Shown here piece by piece: positions 33,700-44,559 of a DNA stretch of 64,000 nt. The first letter of the stretch is position 1. Each line of letters opens with the position of its first letter. The DNA is from Cyrtodaria siliqua. Lineage: Eukaryota > Mollusca > Bivalvia > Adapedonta > Hiatellidae. The notes under the pieces were generated by a model. The model made no database searches, was not told where the DNA came from, and saw only the letters and a list, made by a program, of their open reading frames with translations. The position numbers were made by a program, and so were the translations under genes. Where the stretch lies: the NCBI GenBank assembly GCA_037043455.1, contig JAWPHD010001340.1, positions 72,001 to 136,000 on the forward strand, read 5' to 3'.

Positions 33700-35250
33700 A
33701 ATAACACGGCTATGCATACATTTCTGTAAACTTTGTTCATTAGACAACTGAGTTATCCACTTCTCTCTTTTTTATATTGTTTTTACTTGTTTTTACTTGA
33801 GTAGCCCTAATGTTTGTAAATATCTAGAATGAACAGGCGTTAAGTATGTCAAGTTATCCAATCATCTGGTTACAATCATGATATGGTTCCTAATTGGGGA
33901 AATATTAATACATACAAATACTAATGATAGGCATCGAAGGAATTATCTTAGGTTAATCGAATTTGGACCGATGCGTTGTTGTTCGCAACAGTTTAGTTTG
34001 GTGTTTTAATTGATTACAAATAGACATTCACAAGGACATATATGGAAAAACAAGGAGCAACATAGACATAGGGAACAACACTAGTTTGAGAGCTTTGCCG
34101 ACATTTAAGCAATATATATTGTTATCATGTCAGGCGCGTAGCATGCCATACTCATTTACTCACGTGAGTAAACTTTTCAAACGAAGGCTCAAAAAATAAA
34201 AACTCGAAAAACGAAATAAAAAGGTGAGCCATGATTTTCAGTTCTAAGGTGAATGAAATGTTAAGGAATAATGTTATTTTCGACAGGATTTAAATCTTTC
34301 ATACTGACACTAAAATGCACCAGAAGTCACGTACGAGCGTTTATTTTTTTTTAAAAATTCGGACCCCCACCAGCGGGAGTGGGGCAACCCCCTCCCGCAC
34401 CTACCCCCGTAAGTAATTGAGATTTCGGTCACGCTATGTGTTGGCGTTTCATACAAGTCATAATATTCGTAACTGAGGGGCTAAACGTGGATAATTTCAT
34501 GACGTTTGACAAAGAGAAAGATACCGTACAATTTCTTAATATTAGAAAAGCGAAATGTGTTTCAACATTTGACAAAGATACCAATTATTGCTGTTTGCAG
34601 CATGTTTTGGCATTACTTTTAATTGTAATAATTATTCATGAAGTCGGTCATTTGAGACATTTATATACATTTTAGAGGATATAACCTGGTGAGATTGCAT
34701 GTGCTGTTTAATCATCTAATTGATAAAAAACATCTTGGGGAGTAAACATCAATCATGGGAGATCATGAGAAATATGTTGTACACGTTTCCGTATTATAAT
34801 AAAAATATCTAACGTTTGTTCACACTACTGAAACGATCTCATTGCTGGTTTCGGGGCATCATCTTATGACATTCTATTTATTTTATTATAAACGTTCAGA
34901 ACACGTATTTGCTATGATGACTGATATATATTTATGTAAGAGCCTATTTGTTTACCACAGCTTTCGAATATACGTTTAAGATTACGGAACGAACATACAG
35001 TTTATTTCTCAAACCGAATTTTAGATTGAGTAGTGTTTATTGTATATACTTAATGAGCATATTTAATTTATAATCCGTCATACAAATGATGTACTGCTTG
35101 TACTCGTGCCTATTTCATCACTCACTATACCTGCCATAAACTATGATTCGACTTGATATGTCCACTATCATACTAAGAGAACTTGAATATGTGCAAGTGA
35201 TATTATACAGGTAATATTTTACTTCTGGTTTCATTGCCCACAAAAGTCAT
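33700..35250. other. No recognisable feature
   Basis: Unique-looking sequence. A 79-codon open frame at 34436-34675 has no domain I recognise and no splice context. Confidence 0.4.
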
Positions 35251-35256
35251 GATTCG

Positions 35257-35312
35257 GCTTGGTGGTCCCAAAGGACCACTTAGTAATAACACGACTGATT
35301 TGTAAAATACGG
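35257..35312 (+). mobile_element. R1 repeat scrap
   Basis: GGTGGTCCCAAAGGACCACT and AACACGACTGATTTGTA match the R1 interior. A (TATG)n microsatellite follows at 35318-35344. Confidence 0.65.
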
Positions 35313-35344
35313 TTTATATGTATGTATGTATGTATGTATGTATG

Positions 35345-36735
35345 GAACTACCATTCAAATTGTTGGTATTCCTATTGCATGGGTACGAACTGTGCACCAC
35401 TGGTCGCAGATTTGTTCTTGTATTGCTATGAAAGCAACAATCGCTTCTTTTCTTGATTTACAACTCTCTATTGAAAATGGCGAAATATTTAGTAAAATCT
35501 ATGACCAGATGACAAGAGAGATGATTTTAATTTTGATAGTATTAATTATCCCCTTTTAGATGGGATGTTCCCCGAGCTACTTATTATGGGGTCTATATTT
35601 CCCAACTTATTCTTTTTTCTAGAGCTTGTAGTCGTGTTGAGGACTTTAATATTCGTAATATTTGTATATCTAAAAACTTACAACAGCAGGGTTACCGTTA
35701 CCATAAACTTCAAAAAACCTTTGCAAAATGTTCTTATCGTAGCTCTGATCTACTTATAAACATTTAAGAACTCTTCTGTGGGCATTTCCTGCCCACATTA
35801 CAACATTAATCAGGAAGTGCGTCAGAAAAGTATACGAACTTACAGTATTACAGCGCATTTCATGGTTGGTGATTGACCCCTCTACAATCACTATGCTTCA
35901 CGTGTTTCTTGTGCGATGACCGGACAACCTCGTGGAACTCCATGATTACACCTTCTGAAACCCTGAAAGGGGAGGTGGCACCATAAACCTTCGTCCCTCT
36001 GGTTTTCCGGTCGTACCCTAGGTGGTTTTCTCTTGGGCTCATTGCGGATACATTACGTGGTCCGAATGTTAACTTTCATACCCATCCAACCCCTTATCCA
36101 CGAAACGAAAACGGGGTTGTCTGGGGGTATGAAATAAAACCTTTAATTCGGTTTAAAAAGTTTGTACTTGTAAATTTAAAAACATTTAATAGGTAAGTTT
36201 AAACAGGTTATCGCATTTATTAAGTAAAAATGTTTTCAAACATGTTTTACTGTCGAAATATCCGTTATAAAATCCTGCTTATATAAGGTTTCCCATCGCT
36301 TAATGGAATTAAGGAGGGACCACGTAATGACATCCTGGGGTGTTGCTAATTATGTTTATTTTTATATATATTTGCAATAACATATTATTGTATCGTTTCC
36401 TAATTTCTCTGGATGTAGACTTATTGTTAGAGATTTCCTTTTAATGGGATTTACTTTTATTTACAATGACTTCAATTTCAGCGATGAAGACAGGATAATA
36501 GCGAGGTTGTGAACACTTAAAATCAATTTAAGCTAACCAGTAGGCCTTATTGCCTACAGACCGTTCCAAGTCGGTAACCCTATTTTCACCACTCTTTCTG
36601 TTGTGTATTGTCTTTTCTATTGTATAGTTAATTTGTTTGTGGTACATTGCGGATCTATGGTGCTATTGCGTTTTTGTGCTGTAATTTCTATAGGACCCTT
36701 TTTCTCATTGTTCTAGGCTTTTTTTTGTATTTATT
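35345..36735 (+). pseudogene. Naiad copy J (subfamily 2), deleted RT and 3' UTR
   Basis: Frames broken by indels give TIQIVGIPIAW (from GIPMG), NGEIFSKIYDQ, and RT C-terminal remnants to about 35940. A 250-bp deletion removes the YLDD region. The tail after 35940 and the UTR (36370-36735) match copy M. The SECIS-like site has lost its 3' UGA (UAA). A MITE sits in the UTR at 36051-36329. Confidence 0.8.
36051..36329. mobile_element. MITE, copy 2 (279 bp), inside Naiad J
   Basis: Perfect 13-bp terminal inverted repeats, CATTACGTGGTCC and GGACCACGTAATG. The Naiad M sequence across the site (GGATACATCCTG) shows the empty target. A duplication of at most three bases is visible and is ambiguous. 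Confidence 0.9.
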
Positions 36736-36759
36736 TATATATACATAAAAAAAAGTATG

Positions 36760-37085
36760 AAAGGAGAAATTGGAAAATCGTCGAACACAATAAATACAAA
36801 AACAATTGCAGTCTCGTTATGAATTAGACGGTAGTGAAAAGTGCTAGCTACGATTCACGCCCTCTATCCACAGGTTGAGCAAAACTGAATATTCATAAAA
36901 TCAATAATACAGTATTTGAACCATCCCGAAGATGGTATGCAAATGACGGTGAACATGTATTTTCGCACCATTCCATAGCCAGCGACGTATGGTCCCAGTT
37001 TCTAACAAAACGCGTTGCCCTAAACGAGATCACAATGGGTGAAATAAACAAAAATGGAATTTAGCTGGTAGCAGAGATGTTATAT
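36760..37085 (+). mobile_element. R1 subfamily 2, decayed
   Basis: CGAACACAATAAATACAAAA, GACGGTAGTGAAAAGTGCTA, CACGCCCTCTA, GATGGTATGCAAATGACGGT, ending GGAATTTAGCTGGTAGCAGA. Naiad K follows at the same point where Naiad H sits in the 29.8 kb copy. Confidence 0.7.
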
Positions 37086-37086
37086 A

Positions 37087-37428
37087 CAAGATCATTTATG
37101 TGTTTTACTTACTTGGCCTATTAATGCTGCCTTGTTTGTTGGAGAATATAAACTGGCGTGGATATCTTTATTTATATTGTCCCGTTTATTGGGGTGACAT
37201 TAGGGTAAGTTGAACCTAGAACCTGGTTTAAACCACGACGGCCTGTTTTGCCACTGACCGTTCCAAGTCGGTAGCTCTATTGTCAACCTTTTATGTTTGT
37301 GATGTCATTTCTTGCCTTTTATTCATCTGAGTAGTTGTTGTTTGTTTCTGTGTGTGTTTGTGGTTGACTGTCTTCCTGGAATGCTACATTTCCTGTTCGA
37401 TATTTATATCTACTTTTAAGAGTTGAAA
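37087..37428 (+). mobile_element. Naiad copy K, 3' UTR
   Basis: ATTTATGTGTTTTACTTAC, GGGGTGACATTAGGGTAAG, CCTGGTTTAAACC, CCACTGACCGTTCC, ending CGATATTTATATCTAC. Confidence 0.8.
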
Positions 37429-37611
37429 CTGTGAAAATGTAAAGGTTGAGACCGCAATACATAAAATATATTACATGAGGTTAAACGTTGACAAAATAAG
37501 AACATATGTAAAGGCATAACTTGACAATTTGTGCAGTTTATTGATGTTTGGTATTTTATTAAGTATAAATGTTTTTGTCTGTATGTATGCATACACGAAT
37601 AATTATACTTA

Positions 37612-37880
37612 CACTGTCCTGTTTTAATGGGATGACAGTAGGGTAAGTTTGAGGTTTGGTGCACCCTAGAACCGGTTTAAACCTCCAGTGGCCTTTGTTG
37701 CCACTGACCGTTCCAAGGCGGTAGCCCTATTGTCAACCTTTTTGTGTTTGTGATGTCGTTTGCATTTTTTATTACTTTTGCCTCCTCGTTTGTCTGTGTG
37801 CGTGTTTGTTTTTGTGTTTTGTGGTTGACTGTCGTCCTTGAATGCTGCTTTCCCTGTCCGATATTTTTATATTTCTTTGT
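37612..37880 (+). mobile_element. Naiad copy L, 3' UTR
   Basis: Well preserved: GGGATGACAGTAGGGTAAG, GGTTTGGTGCACCCTAGAAC, CCAGTGGCC...GCCACTGACC, GCCCTATTGTCAACC, ending CTGTCCGATATTTTTATAT. All helices of the UTR structure can be drawn. Confidence 0.85.
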
Positions 37881-39990
37881 ATCATCCTAATAAAACATGT
37901 TGTGCGTGCGTACATATGATATTTATAGCAAACCTCCGCTATGGTTATACCGCTCGTGCATGTGCATAATGCGAACATCTGTTATTTAGGTTCGTATATG
38001 CGTACTGGCTTACATTTTAGACAACCAAATTAATTAATACACAGGATGATTAAAATATTAAGGTTAAATTAACAATTTATTGAAGACACATGTGTATTCT
38101 TAAAATCAATTATTATTGGTTCTTTTTAAATAAAATGTAGACAATTTAGATCTTCTGACCGTTTGAAAGTATATTTAGAAACATGTATGTTAAAAGAAAG
38201 CACTCTGTTTTTTTCATTCCCTCACACATTTATCTCCACCAACTAAATATTCCTTTAATAAACTGTACACTTCCACAGAACGCATCGTAAGATAAATTTC
38301 AAGGTTTTAAGAATAGATTAAGCAGTTCATTGCTCTGTCAACAAAAATCAAACTTACGATAAACATCATTCTCAAAGCAAAGCTCAAGGTTCTTAGTTAC
38401 AATCAATCTGAAAACACGATAACCTTAAAGTGTTTGTCTCAATAAAGTCAAATGCAGTCGATGAGAGATTGTTGGAGAGGTAGTTTTGTCACGATGACAA
38501 TATTACGTTGTTTTTTTGTTACATGACTGAGCTGTTATTCATACTTTTTTTTATTTATACTTCTATGTACGACGTTAAAAGAAGTATGTGCGTTTCAAAT
38601 AATAACCACACACGTGAGCCATCGCACACCTTCTATCTGATTTACTCGTAAACTAAATTTGTACGATCCTTGCAATATTAGATAATAATAGATCGTATGG
38701 TTTTATTTAGGCAAAAGGATAAAATGATATATAAATTTGTCAGCTGAAGAAGTTGCATTTCTGTTTTCTCGATCGACATATTTCCCTACCATTTGATATT
38801 TGAGCCTATGAGAAAACATCTCGATAATCTTGATTGTGTTAAAAGCCGCGGCGTCCCGATTGTTTTCTACATAACTCCAACTTGTTCAACCATTAATATT
38901 AATGATAACAATATATCACAACAAATGGTTTATGCATATAACTAACTGTTGGTTAAAGCACATAAAATATAAGGCATATATTTCGCATCAATAAGAATAT
39001 TAAGGAGATGAATTTATATAAGTTTTCATTGAAAGCTTGTTTTCAATTCCGTTCATGTATTATTTGACATATTGTTGACAACATTTCTTGAATGAAATAA
39101 TGTCCAAACCAAAGAAGTCTGAAATTGGTAGTGCAGCGATTTGACGATATACTGCAATCAACATATTTATGACAGTATAATGGATTGAAGAAGTTTTTGT
39201 GTACAAACTCTGAAGTGAAAATTAAAATCTTTGCAATGGATGACACCATTCAAATTGTAAAACACACCTTGTTAATGTACCAACACACCTGGTCAATATA
39301 CCAACACACCTGGTCAATGTACCAGTTTAGTACGTTTTTGTGTGGGCAAATGGTTGTGTTTCATCAAACATAGTTTATCTTTCTTATAGGTATTTTATGT
39401 TCAGCTTTTCAGTATTATGATGTTATTAATTAAGTAATTTCATATTGGCCCAGTTATTGGTCGAAGGACTGTTATATTGGCTTAAGGCCGAAGGGCAGCC
39501 ACCAAAATGACAGTACGAGGAACAATAACTCGGACAGTATGAAAACACTTAATTAATGACAATATTATTTCATTAACTTTCACTACAGTAGAATTTATTT
39601 TATTAAGATTATGTTGACATTATTTGCGTTTGTGTATAGTAGAGTTAATTTCATTTATATGTTGATAAGCGGGCGTGAATGAGTCATTTAAATCTGGTAT
39701 TGCCGAGTTTATTTCATACTGGCCGACTTTCGGTTCATATTGGCCGAGTTTGCGTCGTATCATGTTTAGAGTTTCTAGTAAAACACGGACAATATAATTA
39801 ATTAATAATAGTCAATATAGTAACATTGCACTGTGTAGTGAGACATGTTGAAAAGTAAGAGCATATGAAGTAGTTCTTGACTGAAATAATGGAATCGTAA
39901 TTATAATGAATGTTTTCATTTCAAGAGCAATGTTTTATAAATGATGAGCTCAGTGAAATCGATGATGTTTTCTCGGGAGGGAAACATTTA
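37881..39990. other. No gene seen; short 22-bp tandem repeat at 39276-39325
   Basis: Unique AT-rich sequence. TACCAACACACCTGGTCAAT recurs three times in tandem within it. No exon is supported. Confidence 0.45.
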
Positions 39991-40085
39991 CATTTGCTTT
40001 GAACACTGGTTTATACGAGTCGTTAATTGGTCATGTGTACTCCGCATAATTACTTTGACAGATATAATGCTATTCTGAGAAAGTT

Positions 40086-42408
40086 TTGCGACGGTCACAT
40101 GGTCTCCGGAAGAACCATAATCTTAAACGTAAATTTAAGAAAGTCTTTACTGTTGCAGACCTTTTTTCTATTTATAAAAATTCGGGTAGACACGCCCTCC
40201 TTAGCAAAGTAGTCAGTCTGTCTTTTTCTTGCTTACAGAAACTTGACGAAGAAGCGGATGCCATTTATGTCCGTACTAATCCATTATATAAGGTTACACG
40301 CAACATATTTTGCGTTCACATATAGATGCTCCATCTGACCATCAAAGGCATTTTTTGAAGATAACTTATGTTGATAAAGGCATCGATTTCATTAATTTAG
40401 CCGGTATTTTTAATGATATGCGGGTGACTGACAAAATTCCAAAGTATTTCAAGAATATTGAGACTCCTGTTATATGTTACAAGTATAAGAAATCTACTAG
40501 AAATCTTATTTTTAATTATAATAGGATCGTTTCTGATCTTGAGATGGTGACATCTATTCCTACTGATTGAGATTGTCAAAATTCTAAATTGTGTTACGAA
40601 CCTGCCGGTCACATTCTTACTGGAAATCTTGATGTAATTGAGGATAAGAGGATTCGGCATTTAATTGCCAAAGGGCCTAAGTATCGCCTTACATCTGATA
40701 TTGATTTTAATGGCTGTCGCAATGTAATTGCGGGTTCTTTAACGGATTTCTGTACAAAGTGGTGTAAGCGAGAAAAAGCAGATAAACATGCACTTACTGC
40801 TTGGATGAAAACTATTTCAGAAATTGTTGAATTACGTATTTTATTTTACGAATCAAATCCATCCCTGCTTCCACGGCCTTCCACTCACAATTTACGACAC
40901 CTTAAGAAGGGTATTCAGAACTTACATACTAAATTTGCTCTAGTTCCAGCAGACAAAGCTTCCAACAATATAATTATTGCCTGACGACTACATTATATCA
41001 ATACTTTGAATGCTGAGCTAGCGAGCACTTCTGCTTATATAAATACACCTCTGCTGGAGACGGACATTGTTTCCCAGCATGTGACCTTTATGGAGACTAT
41101 AAAGGTTTCTGTAATTAGTAAGCAGACGAAGCTCCCTACAATGTACTGGATACCCAAACTTCACAAAATTCCTTACAAAGCACGTTTTATCGCTAATTCT
41201 AGTTCATGTACCACGACCAATATATCAAAACTATTGACTTCTTGACTTTCCGCGATTAAAGAACATATTGTAAAATATTGCGGAAAGGCCTTCGAGAACT
41301 CAGGAATCAATCTGTTTTGGTCTATCAAAAACTCTAGAGAAGTTCTTGACAACTACGGTGTAAGCATTTTCATGCCTCTTCTCTAAGCACCTACGACTTT
41401 TCTACACTGTATACTACACTACCACATAATCTTATCATAGAAAAATTGCTTCAGCTTATTCAGAAGACATTTGCTAGAGAACGTACTACTTTTCTAGCTT
41501 GTAATAATGTCAGGGCTTTCTTTACTAACGCCCCCATTGATAAGTATAATATGTGGACTTGTACTGATGTTTGTAGAGCCTTACCTTTTCTTCTGGATAA
41601 CATCTTTATAAGATACGGTAAAACTATTTACCGCCAGGTTGTTGGTATTCCTATGGGTACTAACTGTGCGCCACTTGTTGCAGATTTGTTTTTGTACTGC
41701 TATGAAAGAGATTTTATGTTGAGTTTGTCACCTGCTAGCCAGGGTGAAATTATTGATGCCTTTAATAATACTTCTCGGTATCTTGATGACATACTCAATA
41801 TTGATAATCCGTTCTTTGCTCATATGGTTACTAACATTTATCCACCAGAGCTCACGTTGAATAAAGCCAACAGTTCGGATACAGCAGCACCATTTCTCGA
41901 TGATTTCAATTTTAACATCGTTAACTATCCACACCTGGATGGAGATGTACCTCGTGCTACCTCATATGGGGTGTATATCTCCCAGCTCATTCGATTTGCT
42001 AGAGCGTGTAATGATGTTATAGACTTCAATGATCGTAATCAAGTTATTACAAGTGAACTTCTTCAGCAGGGTTGTCGTTATCACAAACTACGTAGATCTT
42101 TCTCTAAATGCTACCGCAGCAACGAGGGCCTGCTGGAAAAGTACAACACCAACCTTAAAACACTTCTGCGACTAGGCATATCACAACCCTCATTTTATGG
42201 AGATGTGGTCTATAAACTTCGAAAGTTAAAGGGGTCTGACGGGTTTCCTGACCGCTTTACAAATTTAATCAGGAAGTTCGTCAGAAAAGGATATAACCCT
42301 TTGGTTTTACAGCGCACTGCATGTTTAGTGATTGACCCCTCTACAGTCAGTCATTACGCTTCACTTTTCACTTGTGCGATGACTGGACTACCTCTTGGGA
42401 CTCTATGA
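40086..42408 (+). pseudogene. Naiad M RT protein with three in-frame UGA at Cys positions
   Basis: Frame one: HGLRKNHNLKRK and VADLFSIYKNSGRHALLS. After a frameshift near 40300, a single frame runs 40310-41350 broken only by TGA at 40568-40570 (first residue of the CxC motif; UDC here, CEC in copy F), 40982-40984 (NNIIIA-U-RLHY) and 41243-41245 (LLTS-U-LSA; Cys in copies D, N and O). A one-base frameshift near 41359 follows. Then come STYDFSTLYTTLPHN, ACNNVRAFFTN, VGIPMGTNCAPLVADLF, the catalytic YLDDILNID, an about 19-codon deletion after APFLDD, YPHLDGDVPRATSYGVY, and the end at TGA 42406-42408. With UGA as selenocysteine the protein would be a selenoprotein RT. The frameshifts make this copy inactive. 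Confidence 0.85.
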
Positions 42409-42461
42409 TTGTACCTACTGAAACCCCAACTAAGGGAGGTGGGTGCATGAGCTTTCGTCCC
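42397..42461 (+). promoter_or_regulatory. SECIS-like element (form 2) of Naiad copy M
   Basis: Basal helix GGGAC (42397-42401)/GTCCC (42457-42461), internal loop, AUGA 42405-42408, helix II UGUACCUAC (42410-42418)/GUGGGUGCA (42439-42447) with nine pairs, AAA at 42421-42423 twelve nucleotides after AUGA, mini-helix CCC/GGG closing AACUAA, and UGA 42448-42450. These are all the parts of a form-2 eukaryotic SECIS. The terminal stop codon of the frame is the UGA of the quartet. Functional proof is lacking. Confidence 0.7.
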
Positions 42462-42659
42462 TCGGGTTTTCTGGTCGTATCCTAGATTGGTTTTCTCTTT
42501 AGCTGCAACTACTATGGTTGTTCAGTACGATTCTGGATACATCCTGAGATGTTTATTATTTTGTATGTATATCTTTAGTTAGTTTCTCTGGATTAGGACT
42601 TTATTGTTAGAGATTTCCTTTTGATGGGATGTAGTTTTGTTTATACTGTCTTGTCTATT

Positions 42660-42775
42660 TGGGCGCTGAAGACAGGATAATAGCGAGGATTGTGCGCATA
42701 TAAAATCGATTCAAGCTAACCAGTAGGCCTTATTGCCTACAGACCGTTCCAAGTCGGTAACCCTGTCTTCACCAC
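42660..42775 (+). other. Structured 3' UTR domain of Naiad M
   Basis: Closing helix TGAAGACAGG (42667-42676)/CCTGTCTTCA (42762-42771), ten perfect pairs. Inside are hairpins GTAGGC (42723-42728)/GCCTAC (42735-42740) and ACCG/CGGT. The N/F subfamily has different bases that pair the same way, so the structure is conserved and the sequence is not. Confidence 0.75.
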
Positions 42776-43049
42776 CCTTTCTGTTGTTTTTTGTCTCTTT
42801 CATTGTAGTTTCAAGTCCTTGTTTGCAGTACAATGCGGACCTACGATGCCATTGCGTTCGGACGCTGTGGTTTCTATAGGACCCTATATATCATTTTGAT
42901 TATAAGGTATACTATGTATCACGCTGTAGGCAAACCATTTGTTCGTCTTTCCCACTTTAACCGCTTAAAGATATTGTGAAGGGTTTGCTATAATCTCTGT
43001 TCAGTGGAATAATCCAAACGAATCAATTATATGGAAATATATATACATA

Positions 43050-44110
43050 CGCAACTCATCCTCACCATCGAAGACCTAATCAAGGGTATCAATACAAACC
43101 AACATATAGACGCAGTGCTCTGAGAGTTTTCAAAAGTTTTCGACAAGGTCCCACACCGAAGACTCCTCCACAAGCTCCATAACTATGGTATCAGAGATAC
43201 TCTCTTGAGCTGGATAGAAGACTTCCTCTCCACGAGTACACAGGGAGTAATCATCGAAGGTACAATGTCGTCCACTGCCCCAGATACATCAGGTGTCCCC
43301 AAGGGAACTGTATTGGGTCCGCTGTTGTTCCTGACATATATCACCGACATGCCACTCTGCACTTCATTCAAAGCACGCTGGCGATGGTTTCATCTACAGG
43401 GTTATAAAAATCAACACTGATTGCTCATCACTCCAGCAAGACCTAGACAACCTCCAAGAATGGGAAGATAAATTGCAGATGTCCTTCAACCCCATAAAAT
43501 GTGCGTTATTCGCATTATCAAAGACCTCCACCACAACATAACAAACTAAACCATCCACGGCCATCCATTCCGAATCACTAACAATGCAAAGTATCTTGGC
43601 GTTACTATCAAGAGTGACTTTTTATGGGCAAAACACATAACAAATAGTAAACTCCACCATGACATTCCTCAGAAGAAACATTAGATCTTCCCCACAAGAA
43701 GCAAAGGCAACCGCATACAAGACCTTCGTTCGACAAACATTGAATATGCGTCATCAGCATGAGCCCCGCATATACAGCGCGACATAAACAATATTGAGAA
43801 GGCCCAGCAAAGGGTGTCCAGATAAATATGAGACAACCGCCTAATTGGGATATGCTATACATGCGAAGACAGGAAGCCACTGTAACCATGATCACTGTCA
43901 CACATCCCCTGAGCCATATTTGACCCCATCGACATCTAGAACAAGAGACCAGGGCACACGCTTCCGGCTTATACAAGTATCTCCAGCAACCAAAACATCG
44001 TCTTCCCAAAAAAACATAGTCCTATGGAATTCCCTACCACAAACCATCATGAGCCAGCTCTCTCGCTGGCCTCATTTAGGCAGTTTGACGTTAGGCAGTT
44101 TTACTTTTAA
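43050..44110 (+). pseudogene. CR1/Jockey-like LINE, RT and C-terminal part, heavily broken
   Basis: Pieces in two to three frames: FSKVFDKVPHRRLLHKL (catalytic block), YGIRDTLLSWIEDFLS, SGVPKGTVLGPLLFLTYITD, then NAKYLGVTIKSDFLWAKHI. Near the end are remnants of the typical tail (RDINNIEKAQQRVSR). The FADD box region is lost in a frameshift near 43380. Wording fits the CR1/Jockey superclade. 5'-truncated, with many stops, no activity expected. Confidence 0.85.
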
Positions 44111-44559
44111 GCGTATGTAAATATATGTTTTAAACCGTTGCACATGCGAACATTCATACAATTGCAAGAATACTATTTTTGAAGGACGCAATTAATGATG
44201 AAGATGATGATGAGCGTAGATACAGATTAATAGAGAGTTAATACAATATAGAAAAAATATCGAACAGGAAAAGAAATATAAAAAGATCGGACAGGGAGAG
44301 TAGCATTCAAGGAGGACAGTCAACCACAAAACACAGAAACAAACACGCAAACAGACAAAAAGAAGGCAAAAGCAATAATAGATGCAAACGACATCACAAA
44401 CACAAAAAGGTTGACAATAGGGCTACCGCCTTGGAACGGTCAGTGGCAAAGTAGGCCACTGGGGGTTTAAACCGGTTCTAGGGTGCACCAAACCTCACAC
44501 TTACCCTACTTCATCCCATTAAAACAGGACAGTGTAAACAAAGAAATCCCCGCCTTGAT

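Larger units (their letters stand above)
39990..42900 (+). mobile_element. Naiad copy M (subfamily 2), UGA-containing
   Basis: 5'-truncated Naiad whose linker, RT and 3' UTR are present and which lacks the nuclease. The left boundary is blurred by frameshifts near 40080. It differs from the N/F subfamily by many substitutions throughout, so shared features between them are old. The UTR runs from 42409 to about 42900. Confidence 0.88.

Noticed and set aside
43608..44009. 133-codon minus-strand frame with many Cys
   Set aside because: Antisense shadow of the CR1/Jockey-like LINE tail, with no known domain.
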